From the NCBI GenBank assembly GCA_023263695.1, contig JALQUZ010000002.1, positions 1-64,000 on the forward strand: 64,000 nt of DNA, written 5' to 3'. Source of the DNA: Ilumatobacteraceae bacterium (lineage in GTDB: Bacteria; Actinomycetota; Acidimicrobiia; Acidimicrobiales; Ilumatobacteraceae). The notes under the pieces are model-generated. The model ran no database searches. It was not told the origin of the DNA and saw nothing but the letters and a program-made list of their open reading frames with translations. Below, piece by piece: positions 28,299 through 38,122 of this stretch. How positions within the stretch are numbered: the first letter of the stretch is position 1; every line of letters starts with the position of its first letter. Made by a program: the position numbers and the translations under genes.

Positions 28299-29378
28299 TC
28301 AGAAGACGATGACGTTTCGGAGTGCCTCGCCGCGCTTTACTGCGTCGATTGCTTCATTAATTTCTTCGATTGGGTAAGTCTTGGTAACGAGTTCGTCTAG
28401 CTTCACTCGACCTTGGCCGTATAGGTCAACCAAGTTTGGAATGTCTACCTGAATGCGAGCACTGCCCATTTTTGAACCAAGAATGTTTTGGCTGTAAGCG
28501 GCCATGGTGCCTGGGTCAATTTCTGACATCACACCGCTTGCTGGCATTCCAACAAGTACAACGGACCCACTCTTTGCGAGCATGCCATACGACGAATCGA
28601 ATGCCGACTTCACACCCACGGTAACGAATACATAATCGGCACCATGACCGCCAGTGATTTCGAGCACGCGCGCTGCAACATCTTCCGTTTTTGAGTTAAT
28701 GCCGTGTGTTGCGCCGAAACCCTTGGCGGCTTCAATTTTGCTGTCCACCACGTCGATTGCAATAACTGTTCGTGCGCCACTGACGTGAGCGCCCTGAATG
28801 GAGTTCAGTCCAACACCACCAGTTCCAATTACCACTACATGGCTTCCCGCTGGAACTTTTGCCGTATTGGTTACCGCACCAAACCCGGTGATTACACCGC
28901 AAGCCAGCAATGAAGCACTTGCCATCTTGATGTTTTTTGGCACTGTCACACACTGTGATTCGTGTACCAAAACTTTTTCAGCGAAACCGCCGGTGCGCAT
29001 GCTTTGCACAACTGGCTTTCCGTCTTTGTCCGTAATTGGAGTTGCTGCGTCAAGAGGGAATTGTGTCGAGCAAGTAACTGGGTTACCCATGCTGCATCCA
29101 TGACAATGCCCACACGAACGAATCAGTGTGACCACGACATGATCTCCAACCTTCACGGTGGTGACACCTTCTCCAACGGTTTCAACAATTCCTGCACACT
29201 CGTGGCCATATATTGCTGGCAAGGTTCCACCCCAGTGTCCATCGGCGTACGTAATGTCGCTATGACAAATTGCAACTGCAGAAAGCTTCACCTTTACTTC
29301 ACCCGGACCAGCATCGGCGAGCGTCACTTCTTCAATTACGAGTGGCTTTCCAAATTCGCGACAAACGGCTGCTTTCAT
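28299..29378 (-). CDS. Zn-dependent (MDR) alcohol dehydrogenase
   Basis: CHSDITYADGHWGGTLPAIYGHECAGIVETVGEGVTTVKVGDHVVV; structural zinc CGHCHGCSMGNPVTC; VVVIGTGGVGLNSIQGA. Confidence 0.92.
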   Translation of the reverse strand: MKAAVCREFGKPLVIEEVTLADAGPGEVKVKLSAVAICHSDITYADGHWGGTLPAIYGHECAGIVETVGEGVTTVKVGDHVVVTLIRSCGHCHGCSMGNPVTCSTQFPLDAATPITDKDGKPVVQSMRTGGFAEKVLVHESQCVTVPKNIKMASASLLACGVITGFGAVTNTAKVPAGSHVVVIGTGGVGLNSIQGAHVSGARTVIAIDVVDSKIEAAKGFGATHGINSKTEDVAARVLEITGGHGADYVFVTVGVKSAFDSSYGMLAKSGSVVLVGMPASGVMSEIDPGTMAAYSQNILGSKMGSARIQVDIPNLVDLYGQGRVKLDELVTKTYPIEEINEAIDAVKRGEALRNVIVF

Positions 29379-29420
29379 GACAGTTGATTCCTTCTTCTCT
29401 TGGGGTTTTCGTAAAAACTA

Positions 29421-30149
29421 CTACTTGGCGTAGTCGGGGCACTCGTTATCGAGGATGTGCATTAGTGCTTCAAAATGCAGCACCGCAACACCTGGGTATT
29501 CCCGAGTTTGTTTGGCAACCAGCGCCGCGGTTTCATCATCAACCAACTGCAAAGGTCGGCCAGTTGACAGTGCCAGCACCTGCAATTGCGCAGCTTTTTC
29601 CAAGTAGTACAACGAATCGAATGCTTGAGCCACACTCTCGCCCACCACCATTACTCCATGGTTGCCCATGAACAACACGTCTTTACCGTCTACCAACAAC
29701 GAGGCAATTCGTTCGCCTTCAGATGGGTCTAGCGCCATGCCTGCATAGTGACGGTCGTAAGCAATGCGCCCGTAGAAGGCACTCGCATTTTGGTCAAGCA
29801 TTAGGAATTCAAAATCCTTTAAACAAGCGAGCGCGGTTGTGTACGGCATGTGCGTGTGCAGAACACACTTGGCATGCGCAACATTGCGATGCAGGTACGA
29901 ATGCAACACCCACGCCGTTGGATCCACTCCGTACTGAAGCGAATCACCCTTCATTGCCGTGTCAACGGTGACCAAACCACTGGCATTGGCTTGCGAAAAA
30001 TGTGTGCCAGCTCGATTGATCACAAATAGTTGACCGTCATCGGAAATTGCCATGCTGAAATGATTAGCAACTGCTTCGTGAAGGTTGAGACGCGCTGCCC
30101 AACGAAATGCAGCAGCCAACTCTTTACGTACTTGCAGTTCTCGTGACAT
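29421..30149 (-). CDS. Class II aldolase/adducin-domain protein
   Basis: NHFSMAISDDGQLFVINRAGTHFSQ; VLHTHMPYTTALAC; FMGNHGVMVVGESVAQAFDSLYYLEKAAQ. Confidence 0.9.
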   Translation of the reverse strand: MSRELQVRKELAAAFRWAARLNLHEAVANHFSMAISDDGQLFVINRAGTHFSQANASGLVTVDTAMKGDSLQYGVDPTAWVLHSYLHRNVAHAKCVLHTHMPYTTALACLKDFEFLMLDQNASAFYGRIAYDRHYAGMALDPSEGERIASLLVDGKDVLFMGNHGVMVVGESVAQAFDSLYYLEKAAQLQVLALSTGRPLQLVDDETAALVAKQTREYPGVAVLHFEALMHILDNECPDYAK

Positions 30150-30180
30150 CGCTTCCCCTTAGCGTTGACTGAACTTAACG

Positions 30181-31098
30181 TTATTCGAGTTCGGCTGGAA
30201 AGCCCGGTGCACGCAGGTCGGTGCCCGTTGCATCTTCAAGCAACTTCACCACTTGCGAAGACCATGCGTCTCCGCCGTAAGCCTCTTTCGCACGAATAAA
30301 GGTTTGGTAAGTGTGGCCAGCGAGATCTAGTGGCACACCAAACTCACGACCGAATCCCATTGCGAAACCCAAATCTTTAATTGCGAGGTCCATGGTGAAG
30401 TTGATGTTGTACGAACCATTCAAGATGACTTGGCTTTCGGTTTCGTGCACAAAACTGTTTCCCGAACTCTCCTTAATTGCTTCAAATGCAACACCAAGAT
30501 CGAGCCCGGCACGCTTTGCAAGCATCAAAGCTTCACCTGCTGCGACCAAGTGAATGAATGCAAGCATGTTGGTGATTACCTTGATTACTGCCGCGCTACC
30601 AAGAGGCCCGATGTACAACACTGGGTTGCCCATTGCAGCAAGTGCCGACTTGTGCGCTTGGAACACTTTGTCTTCGCCACCAACAAGCACGGTGATGTCG
30701 CCATGCGCTGCTTTGTGCACGCCACCAGTCACTGGTGACTCAAGAACCTGTACACCTTTTGACTTTGCGATTTCGCCAAGGCGAAGGGTTTCGCTTTGAT
30801 CGTTCGTACTCATGTCTACCCATGTGGCAGGAGTTGCGCGACCAGCAAGTGACTCAAGCACTCCGCCGGGTCCGGCAACAACTGCATCAATGGCTCGTGG
30901 CGATGGCAAGCACGTAAACACGGTGTCTGATGCGTCACAGAGTTCTTTAATTGAACTCGCCCACTTTGCACCTTTGGCTACAAGTGGCTTACCAGCTTCT
31001 GCGTTGAGGTCGAAGATGGTGACTTCAAAGCCGTTACGAACAAGACTGCCCGCAAGAAACTTGCCAATGTGACCCAATCCAATAAATCCGCAACGCAT
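30181..31098 (-). CDS. NAD(P)-dependent beta-hydroxyacid dehydrogenase (3-hydroxyisobutyrate dehydrogenase family)
   Basis: CGFIGLGHIGKFLAGSLVRNGFEVTIFD; VLESPVTGGVHKAAHGDITVLVGG; MDLAIKDLGFAM. Confidence 0.9.
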   Translation of the reverse strand: MRCGFIGLGHIGKFLAGSLVRNGFEVTIFDLNAEAGKPLVAKGAKWASSIKELCDASDTVFTCLPSPRAIDAVVAGPGGVLESLAGRATPATWVDMSTNDQSETLRLGEIAKSKGVQVLESPVTGGVHKAAHGDITVLVGGEDKVFQAHKSALAAMGNPVLYIGPLGSAAVIKVITNMLAFIHLVAAGEALMLAKRAGLDLGVAFEAIKESSGNSFVHETESQVILNGSYNINFTMDLAIKDLGFAMGFGREFGVPLDLAGHTYQTFIRAKEAYGGDAWSSQVVKLLEDATGTDLRAPGFPAELE

Positions 31099-31132
31099 AT
31101 ATTCCCCTTTGAATACGAATGAATACCTATGT

Positions 31133-32629
31133 TTACAACTGAATCCAGGTGGTCTTCAAGTTCGTGTAGCCCTCGATGGAGTGCAACGAACGATCGCGAC
31201 CCGTGCCTGACTGCTTGAATCCACCAAATGGCGTGGTGATTGACGAGCGGTCAAACGTGTTAACCCAAACAGTGCCAGCACGCAATTGACGCGCAATTTT
31301 GTGTGCCTTACTTACATCACGTGTCCACAATGCAGCGCCAAGGCCGTATTGCGAATCGTTAGCAATGCGTACTGCTTCCTCATCGCTGGATACGCGAATT
31401 GAACCAAGCACTGGCCCAAAGATTTCTTCCTTTTCAATGCGCATTCCAGGCTTCACGTTCTGGAAGATGGTTGGTGGAATGTAGATGCCGCCCTTTGTTG
31501 GCTCTACTGGCTTTCCACCCGTGTGAATAGTTGCACCTTCTGCTTGGCCAATGCCGATGTATTCATTGACGCGATCAAACTGCGCGCGGTCAACAATGGT
31601 TCCCATTGCCGTGCTTGGGTCATACGTGTCGCCAGGCATAATCGATTCCGAAACCTTGCGCACCTTCTCAAGCAACTCATCTTCAATCTTTTGGTCCACG
31701 ACCATACGAGTACCTGCGTGACATGTTTGGCCAGCGTTGTAGAACACACCCCAAGCAATTGCCGAAGCTGCGGCATCGATGTCTGGGCAGTCGCTCAACA
31801 CCACATGTGGAGTCTTGCCACCGAGCTCGAGTGACACTGCCTTCGCATTACTTTCCGCTGCGTACTTCAAGAAATATTTGCCAACTTCGGTTGAACCGGT
31901 GAATGCCAACTTGTTGACGTCCATGTGCTTACCAAGAGTTCCGCCGCAACTTGGTCCGAAACCGTTCACCACGTTGAATACACCCTCAGGCAAACCTGCG
32001 CGCACGGCGAGCTCTGCAAACAGCAATGCCGATAGCGGTGACTGTTCTGCTGGCTTCAAAATGATGGAGTTTCCGCCAGCAAGTGCTGCGCCAACTTTCC
32101 ACGAGCTAATGATGAGTGGGTAGTTCCAAGGAACCACGGCGCCAACAACACCCATTGGCTCGCGCTCAATAAGCGCAATGCTGTCGCGTGGAACAGGAGC
32201 AATTTCTCCGTACAACTTGTCGATGGTTTCTGCGTACCACTGAATGTTGTTTGCACATGAGGCAACGTCAACATTGAGCGAGTCGCTAATTGGCTTGCCG
32301 CAGTTCATAGTTTCGAGGAGTGCAAGCTCTTCGGCGTTTTCGCGAATGAGTTGCGCCCACTTCAACATCACGTTCTTGCGATCAAGCGGAGCCATCTCGC
32401 TCCAAACACCTGCTTCAAACGTGCGCTTAGCAACAGCAACTGCACGATTAATGTCTTCAACATCGCCTTCGGCAACGTGTGCGATTACCGATCCATCGCG
32501 TGGGTTAATGGACTCAAATGTCTTCCCACTTGCCGAGTCAACAAACTTTCCATCGATAAACAATTGTGTGCGTGCAACCTTTTGGCCTGCTCGCTTAGTC
32601 CAATCTGCGGTGGTGAGTGCATTTGCCAT
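31133..32629 (-). CDS. NAD(P)-dependent aldehyde dehydrogenase (start MANALTT; ORF open to 32680)
   Basis: VVPWNYPLIISSWKVGAALAGGNSIILKPAEQSPLSAL; FTGSTEVGK; SLELGGKTPHVV; YNAGQTCHAGTR. Confidence 0.95.
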   Translation of the reverse strand: MANALTTADWTKRAGQKVARTQLFIDGKFVDSASGKTFESINPRDGSVIAHVAEGDVEDINRAVAVAKRTFEAGVWSEMAPLDRKNVMLKWAQLIRENAEELALLETMNCGKPISDSLNVDVASCANNIQWYAETIDKLYGEIAPVPRDSIALIEREPMGVVGAVVPWNYPLIISSWKVGAALAGGNSIILKPAEQSPLSALLFAELAVRAGLPEGVFNVVNGFGPSCGGTLGKHMDVNKLAFTGSTEVGKYFLKYAAESNAKAVSLELGGKTPHVVLSDCPDIDAAASAIAWGVFYNAGQTCHAGTRMVVDQKIEDELLEKVRKVSESIMPGDTYDPSTAMGTIVDRAQFDRVNEYIGIGQAEGATIHTGGKPVEPTKGGIYIPPTIFQNVKPGMRIEKEEIFGPVLGSIRVSSDEEAVRIANDSQYGLGAALWTRDVSKAHKIARQLRAGTVWVNTFDRSSITTPFGGFKQSGTGRDRSLHSIEGYTNLKTTWIQL

Positions 32630-32704
32630 GGGGATTTTCTCCTTGAGTTTGTTCGTAAAGCGTAAAAACCGTATCAGCAAGAGGCCTGCTTCTAGGCTTC
32701 GTAC

Positions 32705-33508
32705 GTGGAAACGCGCTCGTTTTTAGCAATTGCTTCAGTTGAGCGCACCGGATCGACACTGCTGTGCTCCATTCTGCGTGGCACCCATTTGGCAGGCACA
32801 CCTATTGAATACCTCAATATTCAAACGAAGAACTTTGAGCGAATTCGCAGCGAATGCGGCCATCCAAAGATCAAGCTGTCTCGCCAACCCATCGCACGAG
32901 TGCGCAAGCTCACCGGTCGCTACCCGTGGCGCGATATCTCGTATTTCAGTTCTGCATCGTGGCGTAAATACCTCAGCGCGATTGCTTCGCAGTACACGAC
33001 AACAAATGGTGTCTTCGGCGTGAAGATGCATTGGAACCAATACAAGCGCCACATGCTTGACATGGGAGTAGATGCAAGTTTTTGGAACGTACCAGTGAAG
33101 TGGGTGCGCATCACTCGTGAAGACGAGCTTCGACAAGCAATTTCATTTGTGCGAGCAGCACAAACCGAATCGTGGAACAGCAATATGGAAACCAAAGCCG
33201 AACCTGTCTATGACGCAGATGCAATCGCTGCAGCTCTCAATCGCATCGCTGACGAAAACTCGGATTGGGACGTGTACTTCACCCAGAACAACATCACACC
33301 GCTGCATATCACCTACGAACAACTCACCCGAGATATGGAACTCACTGTCAAGCGCGTCATGGCATTCATTGACACACCTATTGATGTGGTTCCCGCACCG
33401 CAAACCAAGAAGCAGGGCGATGCGGTAAACAAAGAATGGGCTGAACGCTTTCTTGCGCAATACCCAGAGCACGCCAAGCGAACCCGCATGTGGCAGGGCT
33501 TACACTGA
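32705..33508 (+). CDS. Stf0-family sulfotransferase
   Basis: FLAIASVERTGSTLLCSILRGTHLAGTPIEYLN (PAPS 5'-phosphosulfate loop); GVKMHWNQ; WVRITREDELRQAISFVRAAQTESWNS. Confidence 0.85.
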   Translation: METRSFLAIASVERTGSTLLCSILRGTHLAGTPIEYLNIQTKNFERIRSECGHPKIKLSRQPIARVRKLTGRYPWRDISYFSSASWRKYLSAIASQYTTTNGVFGVKMHWNQYKRHMLDMGVDASFWNVPVKWVRITREDELRQAISFVRAAQTESWNSNMETKAEPVYDADAIAAALNRIADENSDWDVYFTQNNITPLHITYEQLTRDMELTVKRVMAFIDTPIDVVPAPQTKKQGDAVNKEWAERFLAQYPEHAKRTRMWQGLH

Positions 33509-33512
33509 GTAC

Positions 33513-34424
33513 GTGAGCACACAGCACGTATCCGACATTTTTGACCCAACGCAATGGGATGAAGTTAAGGGTTTTTCATTTAACGACATCACCTACCATC
33601 GTGCAAAAGCGCACGGCACCGTTCGAATTGCATTCAACCGACCAGAAATTCGCAACGCGTTTCGCCCAGCAACAGTCGACGAGTTGTTTACCGCTCTCGA
33701 TCATGCTCGTCAGTCAAGTGATGTTGGTTGCGTACTACTGACTGGCAATGGACCTTCGCCGAAAGACGGTGGCTGGGCGTTTTGCAGTGGTGGAGATCAG
33801 CGCATTCGTGGCAAAGATGGATACAAGTACGCAGATGGTGAAACTGCAAACACCATCAACCCGGGCAGAACAGGACGCCTCCATATTTTGGAAGTGCAAC
33901 GACTCATTCGCTTCATGCCAAAGATTGTGATTTGCGTTGTGCCAGGTTGGGCTGCAGGTGGTGGACACAGCTTGCACGTTGTTTCCGACCTCACTCTGGC
34001 CAGCAAAGAACATGCACGTTTCAAACAAACTGACGCCGATGTCGCAAGTTTCGATGGTGGTTTTGGTTCGGCTTACCTTGCCCGACAAGTTGGTCAAAAG
34101 TTCGCACGCGAAATTTTCTTCCTAGGTCGCGAATACTCAGCAGAAGACGCACACCACATGGGCATGGTCAATGCTGTGGTTCCTCACGCCGAACTTGAAG
34201 CAACCGCATTGCAATGGGCAAAAGAAATCAATGGCAAGAGCCCAACTGCTCAACGAATGTTGAAGTTCTCGTTCAACCTGATTGATGATGGGCTTGTAGG
34301 ACAGCAGGTATTTGCAGGCGAAGCCACTCGCCTTGCCTATATGACGGATGAAGCCGAGGAAGGACGCAACTCGTTCCTCGAAAAGCGCGAACCAAATTGG
34401 GACGCGTTCCCCTGGTTGTACTAG
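33513..34424 (+). CDS. menB: 1,4-dihydroxy-2-naphthoyl-CoA synthase (GTG start; ORF open from 33453)
   Basis: IAFNRPEIRNAFRPATVDELFTALDHAR; GWAFCSGGDQRIRGKDGY; VPGWAAGGGHSLHVVSDLTLAS; FLEKREPNWDAFPWLY. Confidence 0.93.
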   Translation: MSTQHVSDIFDPTQWDEVKGFSFNDITYHRAKAHGTVRIAFNRPEIRNAFRPATVDELFTALDHARQSSDVGCVLLTGNGPSPKDGGWAFCSGGDQRIRGKDGYKYADGETANTINPGRTGRLHILEVQRLIRFMPKIVICVVPGWAAGGGHSLHVVSDLTLASKEHARFKQTDADVASFDGGFGSAYLARQVGQKFAREIFFLGREYSAEDAHHMGMVNAVVPHAELEATALQWAKEINGKSPTAQRMLKFSFNLIDDGLVGQQVFAGEATRLAYMTDEAEEGRNSFLEKREPNWDAFPWLY

Positions 34425-34430
34425 TTCTCC

Positions 34431-35237
34431 ATGATCGTCACCATTGACGATGCACTTGACCCTCGGCTGAATGCTTTTCGTTGGCGTGAACGCCAACTCA
34501 CCACCATCGCCCAGCGAAGATCTGCTCTGAACGAGGGATTGTTCATCGCTGAAGGCGATTTAGTAGTGCACCGGGCACTCGATGCCGGCTGTATTCCCGA
34601 TGTGGTGTTGTGCGATCCAAAATGTGCAACAGAGTTTTCTGGTGCCGTGCACAAAGCGGGTGGTGCAACTCTTGTTGCCAACGCCGATATTCGTCGCGAA
34701 GTGACCGGTCTTGGCGTGCCACTTGATGCGATTGGAGTTTTTAAACGTCCGCCGATTATTTCAAGCGACGACTTAATTGCTCGATCGACACGACTAATCG
34801 TGCTTGACTGCGTGGACAACCCAAGCAATGTTGGGTCGATAGCGCGAACAGCCGCGGCACTTGGATGGGATGGGCTGCTTCTCGACTCAACAAGTTCCGA
34901 CCCTCTTTCCCGCAGAGCATTGCGCGTCAGCATGGGCACCACCTTCAAGCTGGGATTCGCTCGATTTTCGAATACCAGCGAAATTCTTACGCAACTGCAT
35001 CAGTCCGGCTTCGCCACGATTGGTCTTACACCGCATCACGAATCGCGTGAGGTCAGCAACCTTCGTTCAATTCAATTGAAAGGTAAGCGGGCACTCATTC
35101 TTGGTTCCGAACGACAGGGCCTCAGCGTTGCAAGCCTCGAACAATGCACACAACTTGCCACCATCACCATGGCCGACGGAGTTGACTCACTGAACGTGGC
35201 ATCTGCTTCAGCAATCGCCTGCTTCGCTTTATTGTAA
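34431..35237 (+). CDS. TrmH/SpoU-family RNA 2'-O-methyltransferase
   Basis: NEGLFIAEGDLVVHRAL; LDCVDNPSNVGSIARTAAALGWDGLLLDSTSSDPLSRRALRVSMG; ILGSERQGLS; SLNVASASAIACFAL. Confidence 0.92.
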   Translation: MIVTIDDALDPRLNAFRWRERQLTTIAQRRSALNEGLFIAEGDLVVHRALDAGCIPDVVLCDPKCATEFSGAVHKAGGATLVANADIRREVTGLGVPLDAIGVFKRPPIISSDDLIARSTRLIVLDCVDNPSNVGSIARTAAALGWDGLLLDSTSSDPLSRRALRVSMGTTFKLGFARFSNTSEILTQLHQSGFATIGLTPHHESREVSNLRSIQLKGKRALILGSERQGLSVASLEQCTQLATITMADGVDSLNVASASAIACFALL

Positions 35238-35247
35238 TTTTCTGCAA

Positions 35248-35619
35248 CTACCGATTGATCATGTGTTGTGCAGCGTTGGTCATGTATTCGGTGAGTTGCG
35301 CATGAATATTGGGGTCAGTCGTGCATTCGTCAATTGCAGTTTGCATATGCAACATCCAACGCTCGCGTTCTAATTCGCCAATTGCGAAGGGAAAGTGCCG
35401 TTGACGTAAACGCGGATGACCGCGCTGATCACTGTAAGTCGTAGGCCCACCCCAGTATTGAATGAGAAACAACGTGAGTCTTTCGCGCGCTCCAGCCAAG
35501 TCATCATGGTCTGGATACAGCGGCCACAACACATCGTCTTGCACCACGCCTTCGTAAAAGCGGTCTACTAAGCGAATAAAAAATTCGCTGCCACCAACTT
35601 CGTCAAACAACATCGCCAT
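35248..35619 (-). CDS. Group II truncated hemoglobin (start MAMLFDEVGG; ORF open to 35649)
   Basis: FYEGVVQDDVLWPLYPDHDDLAGARERLTLFLIQYWGGPTTYSDQRGHPRLRQRHFPFAIG. Confidence 0.9.
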   Translation of the reverse strand: MAMLFDEVGGSEFFIRLVDRFYEGVVQDDVLWPLYPDHDDLAGARERLTLFLIQYWGGPTTYSDQRGHPRLRQRHFPFAIGELERERWMLHMQTAIDECTTDPNIHAQLTEYMTNAAQHMINR

Positions 35620-35624
35620 GGAGA

Positions 35625-36485
35625 TTAAAAGAACTCCGGCTCTTCCCATTCCGGGAAAATGTCTGGCAAGTCTGTAGTCACTCGTTCAGTGAATACTGCA
35701 GGGCGCTTTTCCAAGAAGCTCATCACACCCTCGTGCACATCTTTCGATCGTCCGCGAATTTGAATACCTCGGCTATCCACACGATGCGCATTCATCGGGT
35801 GCGGTGCGCCAAGCATTCGCCACATCATTTGGCGAGCAAGTGCCACAGAAACCGGTGCGGCGTTATCGACAATCTCTTTTGCTAACGCATATGCAGCAGG
35901 CAACAAATCGTCTGGTTCGTGAATACTGCGCACCAAGCCACCACGAAGTGCTTCCTCGGCATCAAATACACGACCGGTCATCACCCACTCTTGGGCTTGC
36001 GCAATTCCTACTATCCGCGGCAAGAACCATGACGAACATGCCTCAGGAACAATTCCACGACGCGTGAATACGAAACCCATTTTTGCGGAACTGGAAATAA
36101 GACGCATGTCCATTGCCAGCGTCATCGTTGCACCTATTCCTACAGCAGGACCATTGATTGCACCGATGATTGGCTTATTGCACTTAAACATTCGCAACGT
36201 CACGGTTCCACCGCCATCGCGTCGAAACTTGGACTGCGAATCGGTGCTGAGCGATCCGTCATTAAAGGTGTCTCCGCCACCAGATAAATCGGCTCCTGCA
36301 CAGAATCCCCGACCCGAACCAGTCATGACAACGGCGCGAACATTGTCGTCCGCATCAATTTCGTCAAACACCATATGCAATTCACGCATCATGATGTTGG
36401 TGAATGCATTGAGTTTGTCGGGGCGATTCAACGTCACCGTGGCAACGCCATCAGCAACTGAATACAAAAGTTCGGTGTAGGCCAT
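35625..36485 (-). CDS. Enoyl-CoA hydratase/isomerase family protein
   Basis: VTLNRPDKLNAFTNIMMRELHMVF; GRGFCAGADLSG; AINGPAVGIGATMTLAMDMRLIS. Confidence 0.92.
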   Translation of the reverse strand: MAYTELLYSVADGVATVTLNRPDKLNAFTNIMMRELHMVFDEIDADDNVRAVVMTGSGRGFCAGADLSGGGDTFNDGSLSTDSQSKFRRDGGGTVTLRMFKCNKPIIGAINGPAVGIGATMTLAMDMRLISSSAKMGFVFTRRGIVPEACSSWFLPRIVGIAQAQEWVMTGRVFDAEEALRGGLVRSIHEPDDLLPAAYALAKEIVDNAAPVSVALARQMMWRMLGAPHPMNAHRVDSRGIQIRGRSKDVHEGVMSFLEKRPAVFTERVTTDLPDIFPEWEEPEFF

Positions 36486-36507
36486 GTGCCCAATCTAGAT
36501 GTGAGGG

Positions 36508-37413
36508 CTACACGTCCAAGAAGCGTGAAGCTGCAATCGCCGAACCAATTGCTCCGGCAAGAGCACCAATCATCAAAATAACGAACATCACGCCAGATAA
36601 ATAGCCAGAAGGGACAACCAAAGACGAAATGCCTGTTCCTGGCTTAAACCCTGCCACTCCATTAGTCCATGCCGAGTTCAATACCCACAGCCCACCACAT
36701 GACACGACAGCACCGATGAGACCTTGCAATAGTCCTTCAAGCATGAACGGAATTCGAATAAACCAATTTGTCGCTCCAACGAGTTTCATGACTTCAATCT
36801 CACGTCGTCGAGCGAACATCGCCGTTCGGATGGTGTTCCAAATGAGGCCCACCGCAACCATCAACAGCACCAGCGACATCACGAGCGTGACGGTGCGCAC
36901 AAACTTTGACAGCGTAGAAATGACTTGGAATTCGTCTTCGGCCAGAGCTACATCTTCAACTCCTGGCAGCGAACGATATTGCTCGCTTAGCGATCGAACG
37001 AGAGCTGGGTCTTGCGTGATGGGAACTACCTTGAACTCGGAAGGAATGTTTTCAGGTGTAAGCAAACTGAGCGTTACCGGGTCACCAGCAAAAATACGTT
37101 TTGCTTCTTCGTATGTTTGCGCTTTATCCAAATATTCAAGTTTGTCAACGTTGATAATGGTGGGTGCCGACCTAATTGACTCATCAATTAACGAGATCTG
37201 TTCTGGTGTGGCATCGCTGCGCACGAACACGATCATTGCTACGTCGCCCTTCCATTGCACGAGCAGGTTCTCAAATGCTCGCTGAATTAACAGCGTGGTA
37301 CCTACAAGCAGCAGAGCAATTGCTGAAGTAAGAATGGCCGCGGCAGTGAGTGTGAGGTTGCGACGGAAGCTCGCCCACATTTCACGAAACGCATAAGTAA
37401 TTCGAGCGATCAT
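36508..37413 (-). CDS. ftsX: Cell division protein FtsX
   Basis: Four-TM permease; [32 protein letters not shown]; overlaps ftsE. Confidence 0.95.
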   Translation of the reverse strand: MIARITYAFREMWASFRRNLTLTAAAILTSAIALLLVGTTLLIQRAFENLLVQWKGDVAMIVFVRSDATPEQISLIDESIRSAPTIINVDKLEYLDKAQTYEEAKRIFAGDPVTLSLLTPENIPSEFKVVPITQDPALVRSLSEQYRSLPGVEDVALAEDEFQVISTLSKFVRTVTLVMSLVLLMVAVGLIWNTIRTAMFARRREIEVMKLVGATNWFIRIPFMLEGLLQGLIGAVVSCGGLWVLNSAWTNGVAGFKPGTGISSLVVPSGYLSGVMFVILMIGALAGAIGSAIAASRFLDV

Positions 37414-38087
37414 TCGTACACACCTCGCTCTTGGTCGCGCACCAGTACGCCACGGTCCATTTGAATAACTCGCCTGCGCATGGCATTCACCACTCGATGA
37501 TCGTGTGTCGCCATGACAACCGTTGTTCCCGTTTGATTGATCTCATCAAGCAGCGACATGATGCCTTCGCCAGTTGCAGGGTCGAGGTTTCCGGTTGGCT
37601 CGTCCGCAAGAAGTATGAGAGGTCGGTTGACGAATGCTCGCGCAATGGACACGCGTTGCTGTTCACCACCAGAAAGTTGATTCGGAAAACGATCTTCTTT
37701 GCCAGCAAGCCCAACAAGATCGAGCACGATAGGAACTTGGCGTGCAATCACGTGTCGCGGCTTGCCAATAACTTCCAACGCAAAGGCAATGTTCTCGAAC
37801 ACCGTCTTGCCAGTGAGCAATTTGTAGTCCTGAAACACGTTTCCCATGTTGCGACGCAAGAACGGCACGCGTGAGTCAGGCAAATCATTTACGTTCTGAC
37901 CAGCAACCCAAACATCACCACGCTCGGGTCGTTCCTGACGGTTGATGAGGCGCAAGATGGTCGACTTGCCTGACCCCGATGGGCCAACCAAAAACACAAA
38001 ATCACCTTTGGCGACGTCAAACGATGCGTCCCGAACCGCAACGGTTTCGGACCCGTACCTCTTGGTCACATTTTCCAAACGGATCAT
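37410..38087 (-). CDS. ftsE: Cell division ATP-binding protein FtsE (start MIRLENV; ORF open to 38105)
   Basis: [17 protein letters not shown] Walker [34 protein letters not shown]. Confidence 0.96.
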   Translation of the reverse strand: MIRLENVTKRYGSETVAVRDASFDVAKGDFVFLVGPSGSGKSTILRLINRQERPERGDVWVAGQNVNDLPDSRVPFLRRNMGNVFQDYKLLTGKTVFENIAFALEVIGKPRHVIARQVPIVLDLVGLAGKEDRFPNQLSGGEQQRVSIARAFVNRPLILLADEPTGNLDPATGEGIMSLLDEINQTGTTVVMATHDHRVVNAMRRRVIQMDRGVLVRDQERGVYE

Positions 38088-38122
38088 GGGGCCCCTCTCA
38101 GGCAACAGGTAAACAGTCTAAT

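Noticed and set aside
22371-36507. Prophage or integrative element with an attL/attR pair at ssrA
   Set aside because: No integrase, transposase or phage gene, and I could not find a second copy of the ssrA 3' end. Kept only as a synteny-break observation.
36629-37285. 218-aa plus-strand ORF antisense to ftsX
   Set aside because: Shadow ORF with Ser/Thr/Arg-rich composition and no recognisable domain; ftsX is unambiguous.
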